From positions 28,464,488 to 28,528,487 of the forward strand of contig OX465291.1 of assembly GCA_949987695.1 (NCBI GenBank): a DNA stretch of 64,000 nt, given 5' to 3'. This stretch comes from Merzomyia westermanni (lineage: Eukaryota; Arthropoda; Insecta; Diptera; Tephritidae). Of this stretch, positions 44,252-56,164 are shown piece by piece. The position numbers were made by a program, and so were the translations under genes. Numbering within the stretch: position 1 is the stretch's first letter; the number at the start of each line of letters is the position of its first letter. The notes under the pieces are model-generated. The model made no database searches, was not told where the DNA came from, and worked only from the letters and a program-made list of their open reading frames with translations.

Positions 44252-45591
44252 TACGTTTAAGCTATTTGTGACTTTTTTCTTAATAAGTTCTTGATTAATT
44301 TCTTTATTTTTGGCATCCCTGAGCGGTTTGTGATATGTCAGTAGGCGCGAAAATGTTTGCTACTGTTGTTTGTGACGTTTCTTTTAAAATTACGTTTGCA
44401 GTAAGAACAAGAAACTAAATGTTTATATTGTATAATCAGAATACTTCTTTGTAATTCACCGATTTTTTTTAAATTTATATTTTTTGATAATTTCCATAAT
44501 TTTTTAAGTACAAGATTTCATCATATCGAAGCCCAGTGTGTCCTTAGTCATGTGCTGGAAAACCACTATACCTCTAACAAAAAAAAAGGTGACTCATAGG
44601 CATTTATTTCAATTTGAGATTAAAAGTTAATACTCTGCTGTGTAGGTCAATATTTCCTTCTTATTTTGATTTATCGTTGAATTTTGATTATGAAAAATAT
44701 ATATATTTATACTTTGTCTGCAATTTTGTTGCTATTTATGTGTTTACCTTTTTCGTCTGCTTAATGCTATGCTTGTAAAAAATAAAGATTTTTGCATAAT
44801 AATTGGCCATTTAATTTATATCGGCAATTAAGCAAAATTACAAAATCCCCACGCACGCATTTGTTGTTACTACATTGAAATGCTGATTGGCGATCTACAA
44901 GCATATGGGACTTGCACACACATATAATAGTAATGAAAAATTACTAAACGAAGCAAAATAAAGCTAAACACCCGAACGACGCCAAAACGCCATGACAATC
45001 TCGCTTTTTTTGAGCGTCATTCCTAAACAGTTGTGAGTTTGTTGTTGGTTTTTATGCACACATATATGTATTTTGGTTGGTATTTACGGTATTTACAGCA
45101 AAACATAGCCACTGCTTCAACACATTACCACTTTGGGCCTTATCAGCATCTACTAATGATATTTGCATATTTCTTTTTTCGCTTCATATAAAATACGCGG
45201 CTGGTACACAATGTGTGGGCCAGGCGCTGGACCGTGTTAAGCTTTGGTTCATTACAAAACTAACATAACTACATACGTATATGCGTGCTTTAGATGCTTT
45301 GTTTGCTAGATAGTTATGTACGTATATTGTTTGCTATTTTATTATTTGTTTATTCTATCTTTTTTTCTTGTTTCTTCGGGTCATTTTTCAAAACTTTGTC
45401 TTTTAATTATTTAACAAAAAAATTCCCACGGTATCTAGTAAATGAGCGCTATAAAAATTCGAAGCAGCTGAGAAATGTGGGGTGATAAATAAATAATGAA
45501 TATAAAAATTTATACAATATTTTCTATTGGTGTGTTATGTAAACGTGTTGGTGTATGAGTGTGAACAACTACTATTTTTATCAACGCTACA
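44252..45591. other. Unique intron DNA
   Basis: No exon supported. Frames at 45077-45485 are Phe/Leu-rich and unrecognised. Confidence 0.4.
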
Positions 45592-46600
45592 TATACTCAA
45601 GCTCAAAAAGCAATAAGCTTATGTGGGCTTAAAAGTTTGAGGTTTCAAGCTAAAATTTTTGTTTAAAATAATTTTTCCGAAGTTCTTCGAATATAGAAAA
45701 TTTACAATTAAGCTGTAAAAAATACGAAATTTTGCATAACCTACTAGTAATTTTATATAAGTGTTTATGAGCTTTCTTGAACTCAACAAGAAAATTTCGA
45801 ATTTGGCTTACTCAAAGTATATACACTCCTCAGAACTTCTTTTTATAATTAAAAAAACGACATAAATTTCTCAAATGCTTTTATTTTATTATAAAACGAA
45901 GTTCTACCGAAGAAAAAAATTTCAAAATTCGTTTTCAAAAGTTGCAAATTGAAAGTTTCACTTTCTTTCTTGTTTTGAAAGAATATTTTTTTAATATTTC
46001 GGAAACTAGCTTAGCTTAAAAAATGAATTTCTAAAACTTTAAAGGGGATAGTTAGAGGTACCCAAAAAAGTATTTAAAAAAAAATTTATTAAAATTTATA
46101 ATTTAAAAAAATTTTATTTTTCGAAATCGAAAAAACTAAAGTTAGAGCAATTCAATTTTGGACTAACATATTTTGTGTTGTACATCTGGTAAAGCTAAAG
46201 ATTACTAAAATTTTAACAAGGGTTAAGTTTTCAAAACTATATACATATATTTTTCGATTTTGGCCAACAAACCCGTTTTTAATATTCCTATTGATAACCG
46301 AATTTTTTACATGCTAGTGGAATTTAAGGAAATCAATAAAATTTTTTTTATATTTTGGTTCCTACATCCCACTCGCTAGAAATTTTGAATTCGGACAACT
46401 TTTGAAAAACATTTTTAATTTTATTTTCTTTGGCTTTCGGTTTATAATAAAGGAAGACTCCCGACCAATTTTCATTCAAAAAAGATTTCAACAATGTGAT
46501 GATTTTACATGGAAAAGCCCTTCTATAGAACTTCTAGGTTATGCAAAATTTCATATTTTTATGAAAAGTCCATACATATGTAAGCTTGAGTATGGAATAT
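45592..46600. repeat. Possible fold-back region
   Basis: TATACTCAAGCT (about 45592) is matched in inverted form by AAGCTTGAGTATGG (about 46583), and GAAATTTTGCATAACCTACTAG (45730-45751) by CTTCTAGGTTATGCAAAATTTC (about 46531). Such nested inverted words suggest a large decayed inverted-repeat element. The AT-rich background makes chance partly possible. Confidence 0.3.
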
Positions 46601-47242
46601 TTTAAAATTTTTCTAGATTATATAAAAGTTTAAAGATGAAAAATCTTTTTGCGAATATTCCATAAGCTTAAAAGTCATGAATTTCTAGTAAATTCTAAAA
46701 ATTTAAAAAAGAATAGCCATACACAAAAAACAAAATGCTTTAAATTTTGTATAATCATAAACTTATGAAAACTCCAAATAAATGAATCAAAAGTTTTTGA
46801 GTATGGCAAACATAGCAAGTATTATAGAATTTCAAGAAATTAAGGCCTAAACAGACAAAGCATTTCTATATTTTATAAATTTTTTTTTTTACTCTTACGA
46901 GTGTGTATACTTTCCAAACGTTTATTTATAGTAAACAAAATGATTTCAAATTAGTCTAAAATATTACAAAAATTTATATTAAATCCCTAATGTCTCATAA
47001 GTCTATAAAAGTTTAAAAAAGATTTTTGGAAAAGAAGAATGATACACATTTAACTACGCACAATTTTGATTAGGATTGCCACTTAATTCAAACCACAGAC
47101 GAACTTAAAATGCTAACAAAATACTCTAGGGCGCTGTAGCTATATATTGATGAATCAAAAGAAGTATCAATTTATACATAATACCAGGAGTACAAGGCTC
47201 ATCTAATGGCAGGGAGTCTAGAATATTTAAAGTAGGCATGGG
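46601..47242. other. AT-rich non-coding DNA
   Basis: Nothing recognised. Confidence 0.4.
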
Positions 47243-47620
47243 AATATTCAAATAAAAAATCCATTTATTTATAAAAAATTCGAATAATATTTATTGGAAT
47301 AGTTTATACTTTTATTCGAATAAATGACAACTATTCCAATAATAAGTATTCGAATACTTAAACAAATATCACTACAGTTTATGCACACATACATATCATA
47401 GGTAAAAGCGATGAAGGGAGTGAATTTCGCTTCCGACATCTCTCGCATTTCAATACAACTATTCGAATAATACTTTTCGAATAAACGGATAAATTATTCG
47501 AAAAAATGGTATTCGAATTTTTTTAAACGAATATTATTATTCGTTTATTCGAATAGTATTAATTCGAATTTGTTTAAATGAATATTTTTATTCGTTTATT
47601 CGAATAGTATTCAAAAAATA
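47243..47620. repeat. Cluster of ATTCGAAT palindromic words
   Basis: TATTCGAATA-type words occur more than ten times, including two tandem units beginning TTATTCGTTTATTCGAATAG (about 47537 and 47590). Short palindromes give many possible hairpins. Confidence 0.6.
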
Positions 47621-48073
47621 GTGCCACTACTAATTTAAAGTGATTATCAAGCGAAACATATTTTTATAAGTTGTTGCCACTTCTCCAGGTAATAGAAAAC
47701 TTTAATTCGCCATAAATTAAAAAGCGTTATTGCAAGGTGAACAATGGAGCGATTACCTACTTTAGTATATTTCCAAGCTAGTTTGAGGTATCAAAAATTT
47801 GAGCTGCAAAAATTCGAAGACCAACTTATTCAATTTTAACAAAATTAACTTAATTCTTATAAGTACCAAATATATCTACAATTGAGGAGCATTCTAAAAT
47901 AATCAAGACTGTAAAAAAACTAAAAACTGCAAAAGAGAGGGTTGTCCCATTTGTCTTATAAGTAACTGTAAATTTTCAATTATATGTAATCGAATTAAAA
48001 ATAAATTCTTTATATTTTTGTTGAGAGCATACCACTTAATCATATACTTAAATAATCAAGCTTGTTCCTACAG
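47621..48073. other. Non-coding DNA before candidate exon
   Basis: AT-rich; nothing recognised. The last 30 bases include AATCAAGCTTGTTCCTACAG, a usable acceptor. Confidence 0.35.
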
Positions 48074-48157
48074 CCAAACATTCAGCGCCGCCTTCAGTTA
48101 TCTGCGTTCGATTGGCTCCAGCATAGAATGGCAACGAACAACATGCACTGGCCTGAG
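48074..48157 (+). other. Candidate cryptic or alternative exon (84 nt)
   Basis: A GC-richer island preceded by TTCCTACAG and followed by GTAATT. Two + frames are open throughout: PNIQRRLQLSAFDW.. (28 codons exactly) and, shifted by one, QTFSAAFSYLRSIG... Neither resembles a family I know. The contrast in base composition with both flanks is the main evidence. It could also be a conserved non-coding element. Confidence 0.2.
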
Positions 48158-50150
48158 GTAATTTCGCATTACTTTAGCGGCTTGTGATTCCATTATGACA
48201 AATATAGATTTGTTAGCGGCATATATGGCGTTTATAATCCCAGAGGAAATCTTTGGCGATGCAAATAACGCCGACAACTAGCTACAAGTTCAAATAGATA
48301 TAGAGCTTGGCTGTGTTTATTTGCATTAGACTACACTAATTGGATGCTATTTGGAACATTTCGGGATGCCAACATGTGTACATATTCTTAACAAGCGCCA
48401 GCAATTTAAGATGTTTCTAGCTTATAGGGGATTGCCTATTTTTATTAAAAATTTTGCAAAACTTTCTTGATTTTGGCATTTGCTTGAACTAATAAAATTC
48501 TCCAAAAAAATCGAAATCTATTTTACTTTGATTTAGCATACATTTTTCATGTTTGTGAATATCATTTTTCATGTTACCAAATATTTGTCTTTACTAGTCG
48601 TTCATTTCATGGGCAGCACATTAAATTTTCAATATTAGCCAGTTGCACTTGCCTTTTCTAAGCGCTCTATTGCGCAGCTGTGAATTTTTATATATAAGTA
48701 TTTTGTGTAGCTATTAAATATATATAACTATAGCTGACTAAAAATAAAATGCACATTAAATATATGCCACAAAGGTAATAATTTTCTAACAATATTGATT
48801 TATGATAAATAAGCACAAGTGGCAAATGTTATATTGCAAGCTGCCAACTTCTGCTGCTGTTTTTAGTTACACATATACCCTTGCAACCAAATATCTGTAG
48901 TTAATAAGTTAGTTTCATAACTATAGCCTACTCAGAGTTTACAGAATTTAAGTACTTGTTTGAATTTCAAATTGGTTTAATAAAAATGTAAATCTCTACT
49001 AAATTTAAAAAAGTTTGGAAAGGATTTTACAAATTTTGGGACATTTTTAATGAGAGTACCAGAAATGCAGTGTTAATAGCTCATCAACGAATATCGTTTC
49101 CCAGTGCTCTATAGATATGAATAGTACTATAGACGCAGCTCTATGGAAACGGAAGACTTAAGCAACGAACCCGCTGCTGAAACAATAAATAACGAAAACA
49201 TACATTACAGACAGTCCAACAACTAAGTTAGCCATAAATGTGCATAGCCAATTTTCTGTTTTCTTAGCGCTAGTTAGCTATCTTAAAAGTTAGCTTGCTA
49301 GTCGATCACTCTTAACAACACGCTTTTATGAACTTGTAAGATTTGTGACGCAGATACTCTTAAATTGCTAATCGATTTTCAATAATTACAGCAAAACAAT
49401 ACAAGCACACAGCATCTACCTACTTGATTTCATTATTTTTTTTTATTTCATTTTTTTTTTTTGTTTTAAATAAACTTCATTTTACCTCTCAGCTGATTGA
49501 CTTTAATTTATATTTTACTTATTTACAAACATATACAAAAAAAAGCAATACTTACACCAGAAGCAGCCCACAGGCATTTACAATGAAGAACTGTTGGAGC
49601 GCGTTGTAATCGCGGTGTGAGCGTTTACCTGAACGATGTGCGCATAAAATTCAAATAAATCTTAAATGCCAACATTTGAACGCACACTTTAATTAGGCTT
49701 TTTGCGATTTTGTACCGCGGCATGTGCTTGCTTGCGTGTGATTCGTAAGTAACTCGTAGTCATAGCTGCATTTATATAGATTAATAGTTGAAATTTAGTA
49801 AGCAATGTAAATATACAAACATTTTGGAAGTTTTTATAATATTCACATAAAACTTGGAAAGTAGAAAAAAAGGTGAGTTTCGTTATCGAAATATTTCTTG
49901 AATATCAATATTTGCAGTAATTCAATAGTCTTAAAAATATGTTACATAAAGTTTGACCAGGCACATCCAAAGGTTCCTGAGGATATCTTCAAATTGAAGT
50001 CGAAATATCGACACACTTAAATATATATATATAAAAAAGAAACTAAACAAATTTTTTATTCTTTTTTAATATATATGGCCTTGAACTAAGAAAATATATA
50101 AGGTTTGATCAACAAAAAAACAGAAATCGTTGAAGAGTAATAATAGGAGA
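48158..50150. other. Unique intron DNA
   Basis: No gene is recognised. The 61-codon frame at 49424-49609 is low complexity. Composition is balanced at 48240-48330 and 49600-49780, so regulatory content is possible. Confidence 0.35.
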
Positions 50151-52680
50151 ATTACTTAAAGCAATTAGCACAGAACATGGGTGTTGCAAAATATAAAATA
50201 TAAAAAATAAAAAGTTTCCTGCCTTGATGCATGTAAGGTGGCTCTGAGAACTTAACGTTTCTTTAGGGGACCAGACAAGTCGAGAGCTGATTCGATGGGA
50301 TTAAACAGATCGCTAACTCCACATAGGAGATTTTACAAGTAGGTGCAAGTACCGCAGCGTACCGGATCTATATCTGGCAAATGACACCCCTATTCGAAAC
50401 ATTATATAGAATCTTATTCAACTGACGTTAATTTTTAATACCAAAAATTAAACTATTTACAGTGTATGATTTACTGTGGTTCAATATTAGAAAAATCCAC
50501 TGTTAAAAAGACTAAAGAGACAGACATACAGTCGAAAACTTATAGTCAACTGCAGAGTTATAGTCAATTGAATATGCACAAATAACAGCTAATTACAGTT
50601 CATATGCACTGATAGATGCTACAACTGACAAATTCTTCAACGTAATTATTATTGCAATCTTTTGTCACTCAGCTAGAAAAAGTACTTGGTACGATACTGA
50701 GCTAAATCTAACCACGAAATTAAAACATGATCGTAAATGAACGAGGATGCACGTACTGCATTTAAAATACAACTTTTGAATTGCCCTGTTGACAACAGGG
50801 AATGTGGGCTGCTAGATCAAATTTGTTTTTCATATTACTCTTTAGCAAAATATTGTTATAGGGTTTAAGAACACTTGAAGCTTACCCGCGGTTGTTAGCG
50901 ATAATTCGCCCTTATCGGTTCATTTCAACTGTTTTCAGTTCTACGATTTCTATAGAACTGTAGTGAAGAAAGTTATCTTAGGAAGAAGCTAATTTTTTCA
51001 TTAGTATAGTGATCGAATCATTTGAACTTTATATGTGTGCAAAGTCGCATAGGCCAACACTTAGCGAAACCCGTTGACATTATAGAAAGTACCTTAAATC
51101 TTTTGTAGAACTTCCCGCCCAGCTCTCTCGAATACTCTAAATAATACCAACTTCTATGGTCGCTGTTCATGTTTTCGAGGCATAAATTAAGACAAGTATT
51201 ACAGGACACCTATGAAGCGTGAAAATTATAGCTTTAGAGGACATAAGCTCTAGACTACATCCTTGGTCTAAACAAATACATATTATATTCAGCTGCTAGC
51301 GTTATGTCTTTCAGGATGAGGTTAAATAAACAGAACGATAGGCCCTTCAAACCCCGTATCGGTAAACTATGGAGGTCAGATTGTAAGCCAAAGATATTAT
51401 ATCTTTATTAAGAAAGTAGGGTAGGTGTGCCTTCAATAGATATTTTACTGCAGCAGTTCGACTCGGTGCTGAGAACTTCCAACCTCCAACGAAACTTTTG
51501 GCTTTTTTGCAACTCGATTGCTAAACATAACAGCAACCAACTTGTTGCTGCAATCACAAATAACTGAGGCAAATGCAAACTTACAAAGAGGCAAACACAC
51601 ATAGAAAGAAGTTGAAAAGTTTATGGAGATACGCGCGATATTTAATACAATTTATTTATGGCATGAACAAAGCTGATAGATTGCAATTGGAGAAGTTATA
51701 ATTTTCCAATTATCATTCACTATTTAGTTTTATTAGTTTTGCGTATGTGTGAGTACAAGACTATGTGTCGTGCTGCAACTGTATGTAAATTCCTTACACT
51801 TAACTGCGATGCAAGTAACAGGCTCTAAGCTTATTGCCAACAGCTATTGGCTAAAAACGGAGAAACGACATAAAAAACAAATACATTGCAGTAAATCAAA
51901 GCAAACGTGAGCATTCATTTCTTGGTAGCGCCGCCAACTCCATTTAACGGCTCTATAATAATAATAATAGCAATTGCGCATGCGTACTCGTACTCGCTTT
52001 TGATTGTAACAGCAATACTCACTGTGCATACAAGCAATCATCAGCAAGCAACATGACTCAAGCTACTGGATATGTGAGCAAGACAAATTATTTGATTTCT
52101 TATTTGAATTTTTTTTTTACTTACTGTTTTTGTTATAATAAAGTAGTAACGGCATTATTTGCATTTAAATGTGGTAAAGGGGTCACATATTGAAGAGTTC
52201 ATTATTGAGCGATGTTCCGTATTACAAAAGACATTTAATTAATGAGATTTACTTCAAAAATAAAGAATTCCAAGTGCAGCTGATCGTTTATAAAGGCCCA
52301 ATTAGGAAACATGGTTGTAGAAAGCATTAAAGAACTGTTCTGTAGTATTTACCACATCCCACCTCCACTTCTGCCCAGTTTTGCCAAGGCACTTGTTCAA
52401 GGATGCAGTTAGGGTAAGTTTTGTGGCTAAGTAGCTAAGCTTTTTATATCGAACAAATTTCAAGAGTTTTCTGAAAATAGTTGACAAATGAACACATCTT
52501 GTCAGTTTCCGAATTTTTCTATACATTAATAATGTGCATAGATATCTAAATTTTGTCAGCTATCACTCGTTGAACTGCATCATAGAAACAATATCACCAC
52601 CATTAACTGCGAGAAGAACTCAAAGCAAAATTCTAATCACTCTGGCTCAACTTTAGTCTAAGCCTTGTATACCACATATA
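50151..52680. other. Non-coding DNA with an NRF-1-like palindrome
   Basis: TGCGCATGCGTA occurs at 51975-51986. Minus-strand frames at 51018-51209, 51408-51602, 51844-52047 and 52302-52526 are unrecognised. A GC-richer block at 50225-50400 may be an old element remnant. Confidence 0.35.
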
Positions 52681-52790
52681 TGCCCGGCGAGTGTTGTATC
52701 CCCATATGATACGAGTCTTCTTTTCAGCAGCTCAGCGGAGCCGAATCTTCTAACAGCAAAGTCATTACTGTCCTAACCTATTGAAATTGT
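52681..52790 (+). pseudogene. Decayed jockey-type LINE scrap
   Basis: The nucleotide string from GTTGTATCCCCATATGATAC through GCGGAGCCGAATCTTCTAAC aligns with 37050-37120, where it encodes the CPTCGVSPHDTNHLF..EPTLLT region. One frame here still reads EPNLLTAKSLLS before a stop; the upstream half is frameshifted. Confidence 0.45.
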
Positions 52791-53195
52791 CAGATAGAAG
52801 GGATTTGTGACAGTACTACTTCAAAAACAGAAACAACAACTTGGTCCAATTTCAACTATTTTCAAATTCGGTCAAGATAAATCAATTGTTGCTCAATTTA
52901 TTGTGCTTTCGAGGTCTATATCTATTGAATTCGCGACCAGCAAACAAGTGAGCACATAAAATGATAAGCCTTCTCAATTTTGACTACCTTATCTCAAGCG
53001 ACAGGACTATGTCTGTGTTCTTACGGGAAAAGTTTTTGGTTTATTGGAACCGTTCATCTGATTTTATTAATCTTTTTTTCGGATTTTAAAGACAAAATTT
53101 CGGCTTATTTGGATACATATTTCGGACCCTTTAGACGGCTTTTTCAATTTTTAATGATTATTTTAATTGTTTTTCAAGAGGCAATTATTAATTGA
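52791..53195. other. Non-coding DNA
   Basis: A 71-codon ATG-less frame at 52980-53195 with Phe/Ile-rich content is unrecognised. Confidence 0.35.
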
Positions 53196-53480
53196 TTACA
53201 AATAGAACATATTAAAAATAGTCGAAAAAATCAGAAATAATCAAAAAAAAGTTGGTTTATTACTTTTGATTATTTTGGACTTTTTTGTTTTTTTTTTTTT
53301 TGACTATTTTTAATTTTTTTGTTCAGTAGTAGCGATATGTATATTAATGTAGAACAATACTGAAAATAATCAAAAATCAACAAAAAAATCAAAAATAACC
53401 AAAAGTAATCAAACCAATTTTTTGGATTTTTCCTTTTTTTTAGTAATCGTAAACAATCATGATTTTTTGATTATTTTTTA
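53196..53480. repeat. AT-rich hairpin-forming repeat, copy 2
   Basis: ATTAAAAATAGTC (53211-53223) is perfectly inverted as GACTATTTTTAAT (53302-53314), with AATAATCAAAA inside pairing with TTTTGATTATT, giving a hairpin of about 104 nt. The stretch 53340-53480 matches the copy at 3560-3720. Confidence 0.65.
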
Positions 53481-54309
53481 ATTGATTGGAAAAATTTTAA
53501 AATTTGTTTTCCTATTTGAAGTGTAAAATTGTATTTGTGCGTGTACTTCAGGGTAAGACAAAAACAAAAGGGATTAAGGAGCAATGCTCTAGAAAACTAA
53601 ATTTGTAATCATAAGCATTAATAATCATTATTTTAAACGTCTGCTTCAAACTTGTTTTATATAAGTGATCAAATACGATCATAGCAATGAAAAATATAGT
53701 TGATGTAAGTGACAATGAACTGAAGTTTGCTGATCGTGCTTCTTAGATCCATAATCTACTATGGTTTTTATTGCGAACAAAATTTTTGCACTCTTACCCG
53801 ATGACGTACCACTTTACCTATATATCCCCAAACGAATGATTAAAGAACTTGATATGAGAGAAAACACAAGAAAGGCTCACGTACGTGCACATTTGATAAA
53901 AAATCATTGCTAAAAACTGGAACAAGAGTCGCACTGGACTTACAACAATTGTCTGATTTAACAACATCATCGCACATACATATGGCCTACCTCGCATCTT
54001 CAACCGCCCTCTTCATTAACCCTACAAATCTTAATGATCTGGCTGATTAAAAGCTTAAAGCGCACATTGACAGTTTATGATCCAATCAAAATTCCAGCAC
54101 GACTTTTGTCTGACATAACAACAACAATAGCGACAGCACGTTGTTTGAGAGCAAACGTTGAGCATCTTAATCGACCAGCGTCCAAATGGAGCATGCACAG
54201 GGCGCATAGCTACAATTGTCACAAATAGGTGCCGGCGACATTCCCGTTAGTGATGGCTAAAGTGATCGTGGTGGCGCTGTAGCACTTTTCCTTTTTCGTT
54301 GTTGTTGTT
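53481..54309. other. Unique intron DNA
   Basis: No exon supported. A more GC-balanced part at 54060-54300 has no recognised protein. Confidence 0.35.
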
Positions 54310-54769
54310 TTTATACCTTTCATGAGCATAAAATGATACTGTAACTTTGGTCCGATGTCTGTAAGTATGAGAAGAAGAAGAGAAAGACCCACCAATAAGA
54401 ATACCGAAATGATCAAGGCGATGAGCTGAGTTGATTCAGCCATGTCCGTCTGTCAGTCCGTCTGTCTGTTTGAACGAAAACTAATCCCTCAGTTTTAGAG
54501 ATATCTCGATGAAATTTGGTAAGAGGCAGCCATTTTGTAAAGCATTAATCATTTGTTGGAATTAGCATGATCGAACCAATACAACGCAGAGCTCGCATAC
54601 AATCGGTTTTTCCGATAAATGGGGTTTGGGCTATGTTTTTTTAAATTAACAGTTTTACAGAGTTTGTACTAATTGTGAGAAAGGATCGGACACTTAAAAC
54701 CGTAATGCGTATTCATAAAAGATATAAAGTATTCGGCACATTCAAAGACAGCCCTTTCCTTACTTGTTG
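54310..54769 (-). repeat. Interspersed repeat family A, internally shortened copy
   Basis: On the minus strand it begins AAGTAAGGAAAGGGCTGTCT near 54769 and ends CATGAAAGGTATAA at 54310. Only one internal CCCATTTATCGG unit is kept, against three in the copy at 38690. Confidence 0.7.
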
Positions 54770-55672
54770 TATATTGTTTCTGTTTTCGCTCTGATTGCCA
54801 TAGATTTCGGTTGCTGTTCAGTTTATTTTTTTCTTTTTTCGATTATATTTTTTGGTTGTTATGACGAATATATTTTAATATCACCCCAGCTGCTAATAAA
54901 GCCAGCAGCCAATGAGTAACTGTATGGGCTATCGGCTGTGTGCGCGTCTACCTGCAAAACCATTTTTGATTGTGCTTTTTTGTAGAAATTCAATGTGATG
55001 CCATGTCATATGTGCTGAGCAGCTGTATATTTGTCTGTCTGTCTGTATGTGTAGCACGTAGCAGCACGATTTTGTTATATGCTTTATTTGAGCAATGACA
55101 CAATTTTCGAAAATCCTTTATGTCGCTTTTATGAGTGCATTGGGGTTTCTTTTTTTAATTTTGGTTAAGCTTTATGATTATTATTATTATAGTTTTTTTT
55201 TTTTTTGTATATTCTCTTTTATTTAATTTTTATTTTTAATCATTAAAGTGAAATCAGAAGATACAGCAAAATAACTAAAATGATGAAATAAACCAAGGAG
55301 AAAACAAAATAAAATTGTTTGCTGCTTTTTGTGACGAATAAAGCAGCAGTTATGGATAATGCTAACCTATTTCTTTGTAATCTTAAAGTGGCTTCTGTTA
55401 CGTGTCCACTGTCATGTAATTGTAAAATATCTTTTTATTTAACTTAAGTTTTTTTTTACATCTTTATGCAAAGCAGCACTAGATATCTGGCACATTGTTG
55501 CTTTTTGAATTCCATAAATTAGACTGTTATCAAAATTGTTTGTGTCAAAAATGAAAATCGCCTCTAAAAGGGCTTCATCGGGGCAACACTTTCTCTGCAG
55601 TATAAAATACATTCTCTGTACTATAAAATATATCAACACACATATAAACAATTCAAATTTTCTATGTATGTA
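54770..55672. other. T-rich intron DNA
   Basis: No gene. Includes CTGTCTGTCTGTCTGTATG (near 55031) and a T run near 55193-55206. The 116-codon minus-strand frame 55439-55789 runs into the MITE and is not called. Confidence 0.4.
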
Positions 55673-56162
55673 CGGTGTGTTCAATATAATAGTAGTGAAA
55701 TTAAATTGGATATCGTTTGACGAAATAACTAAACTAAAGCGAATTCCATAACAGAAATCACATAAAAAGAAATTTACAAAATTACACAAAGCTCAGAAAA
55801 GTTGATTAATCTTTAAAAAATTGCAAGTTAGAACTCGCTCCAAAAATTTCCCTGAGTTTTCAGAAATTTCAATTCAAGGGTGTTGAATGATTTCTTCCAT
55901 ACAACACATAAAGAAAAACTTATTTTGTAAGGAAAAAATACCCAACATCCCTGACAAACCAAATTCTAAAAATTAAAGGGAAATTTTAACATGCTTCTAA
56001 CTTAGTTACTATTGAACTAAAATTGAATGGGCTATAAAACTGCGTACTCAAAAATTTATTAAAAACTCTGCCCAAAAGTACAGAAATTTTGATATAAAAT
56101 TTTTTTTGTTCCGAAAACTGATATCCAATTTGATTTCAATACTATTATGTTGAAGACAGCGG
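55673..56162 (+). mobile_element. Tc1/mariner-like MITE family M, copy 2
   Basis: The left end CGGTGTGTTCAATATAATAG and the inverted right end CCGCTGTCTTCAACATAATAG continue into TAGTGAAATTAAATTGGATA and TATTGAAATCAAATTGGATA. TA lies at 55671-55672 and 56163-56164. It is 490 bp and non-coding, and matches 41211-41828 in the opposite orientation. Confidence 0.75.
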
Positions 56163-56164
56163 TA

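Noticed and set aside
52405..52420. GTAAGT motif as a donor or recursive splice site
   Set aside because: The preceding sequence is not a polypyrimidine tract and AG is not directly joined to GTAAGT.
55439..55789. 116-codon minus-strand open frame
   Set aside because: It runs through the edge of a MITE into T-rich DNA and has no recognisable domain.
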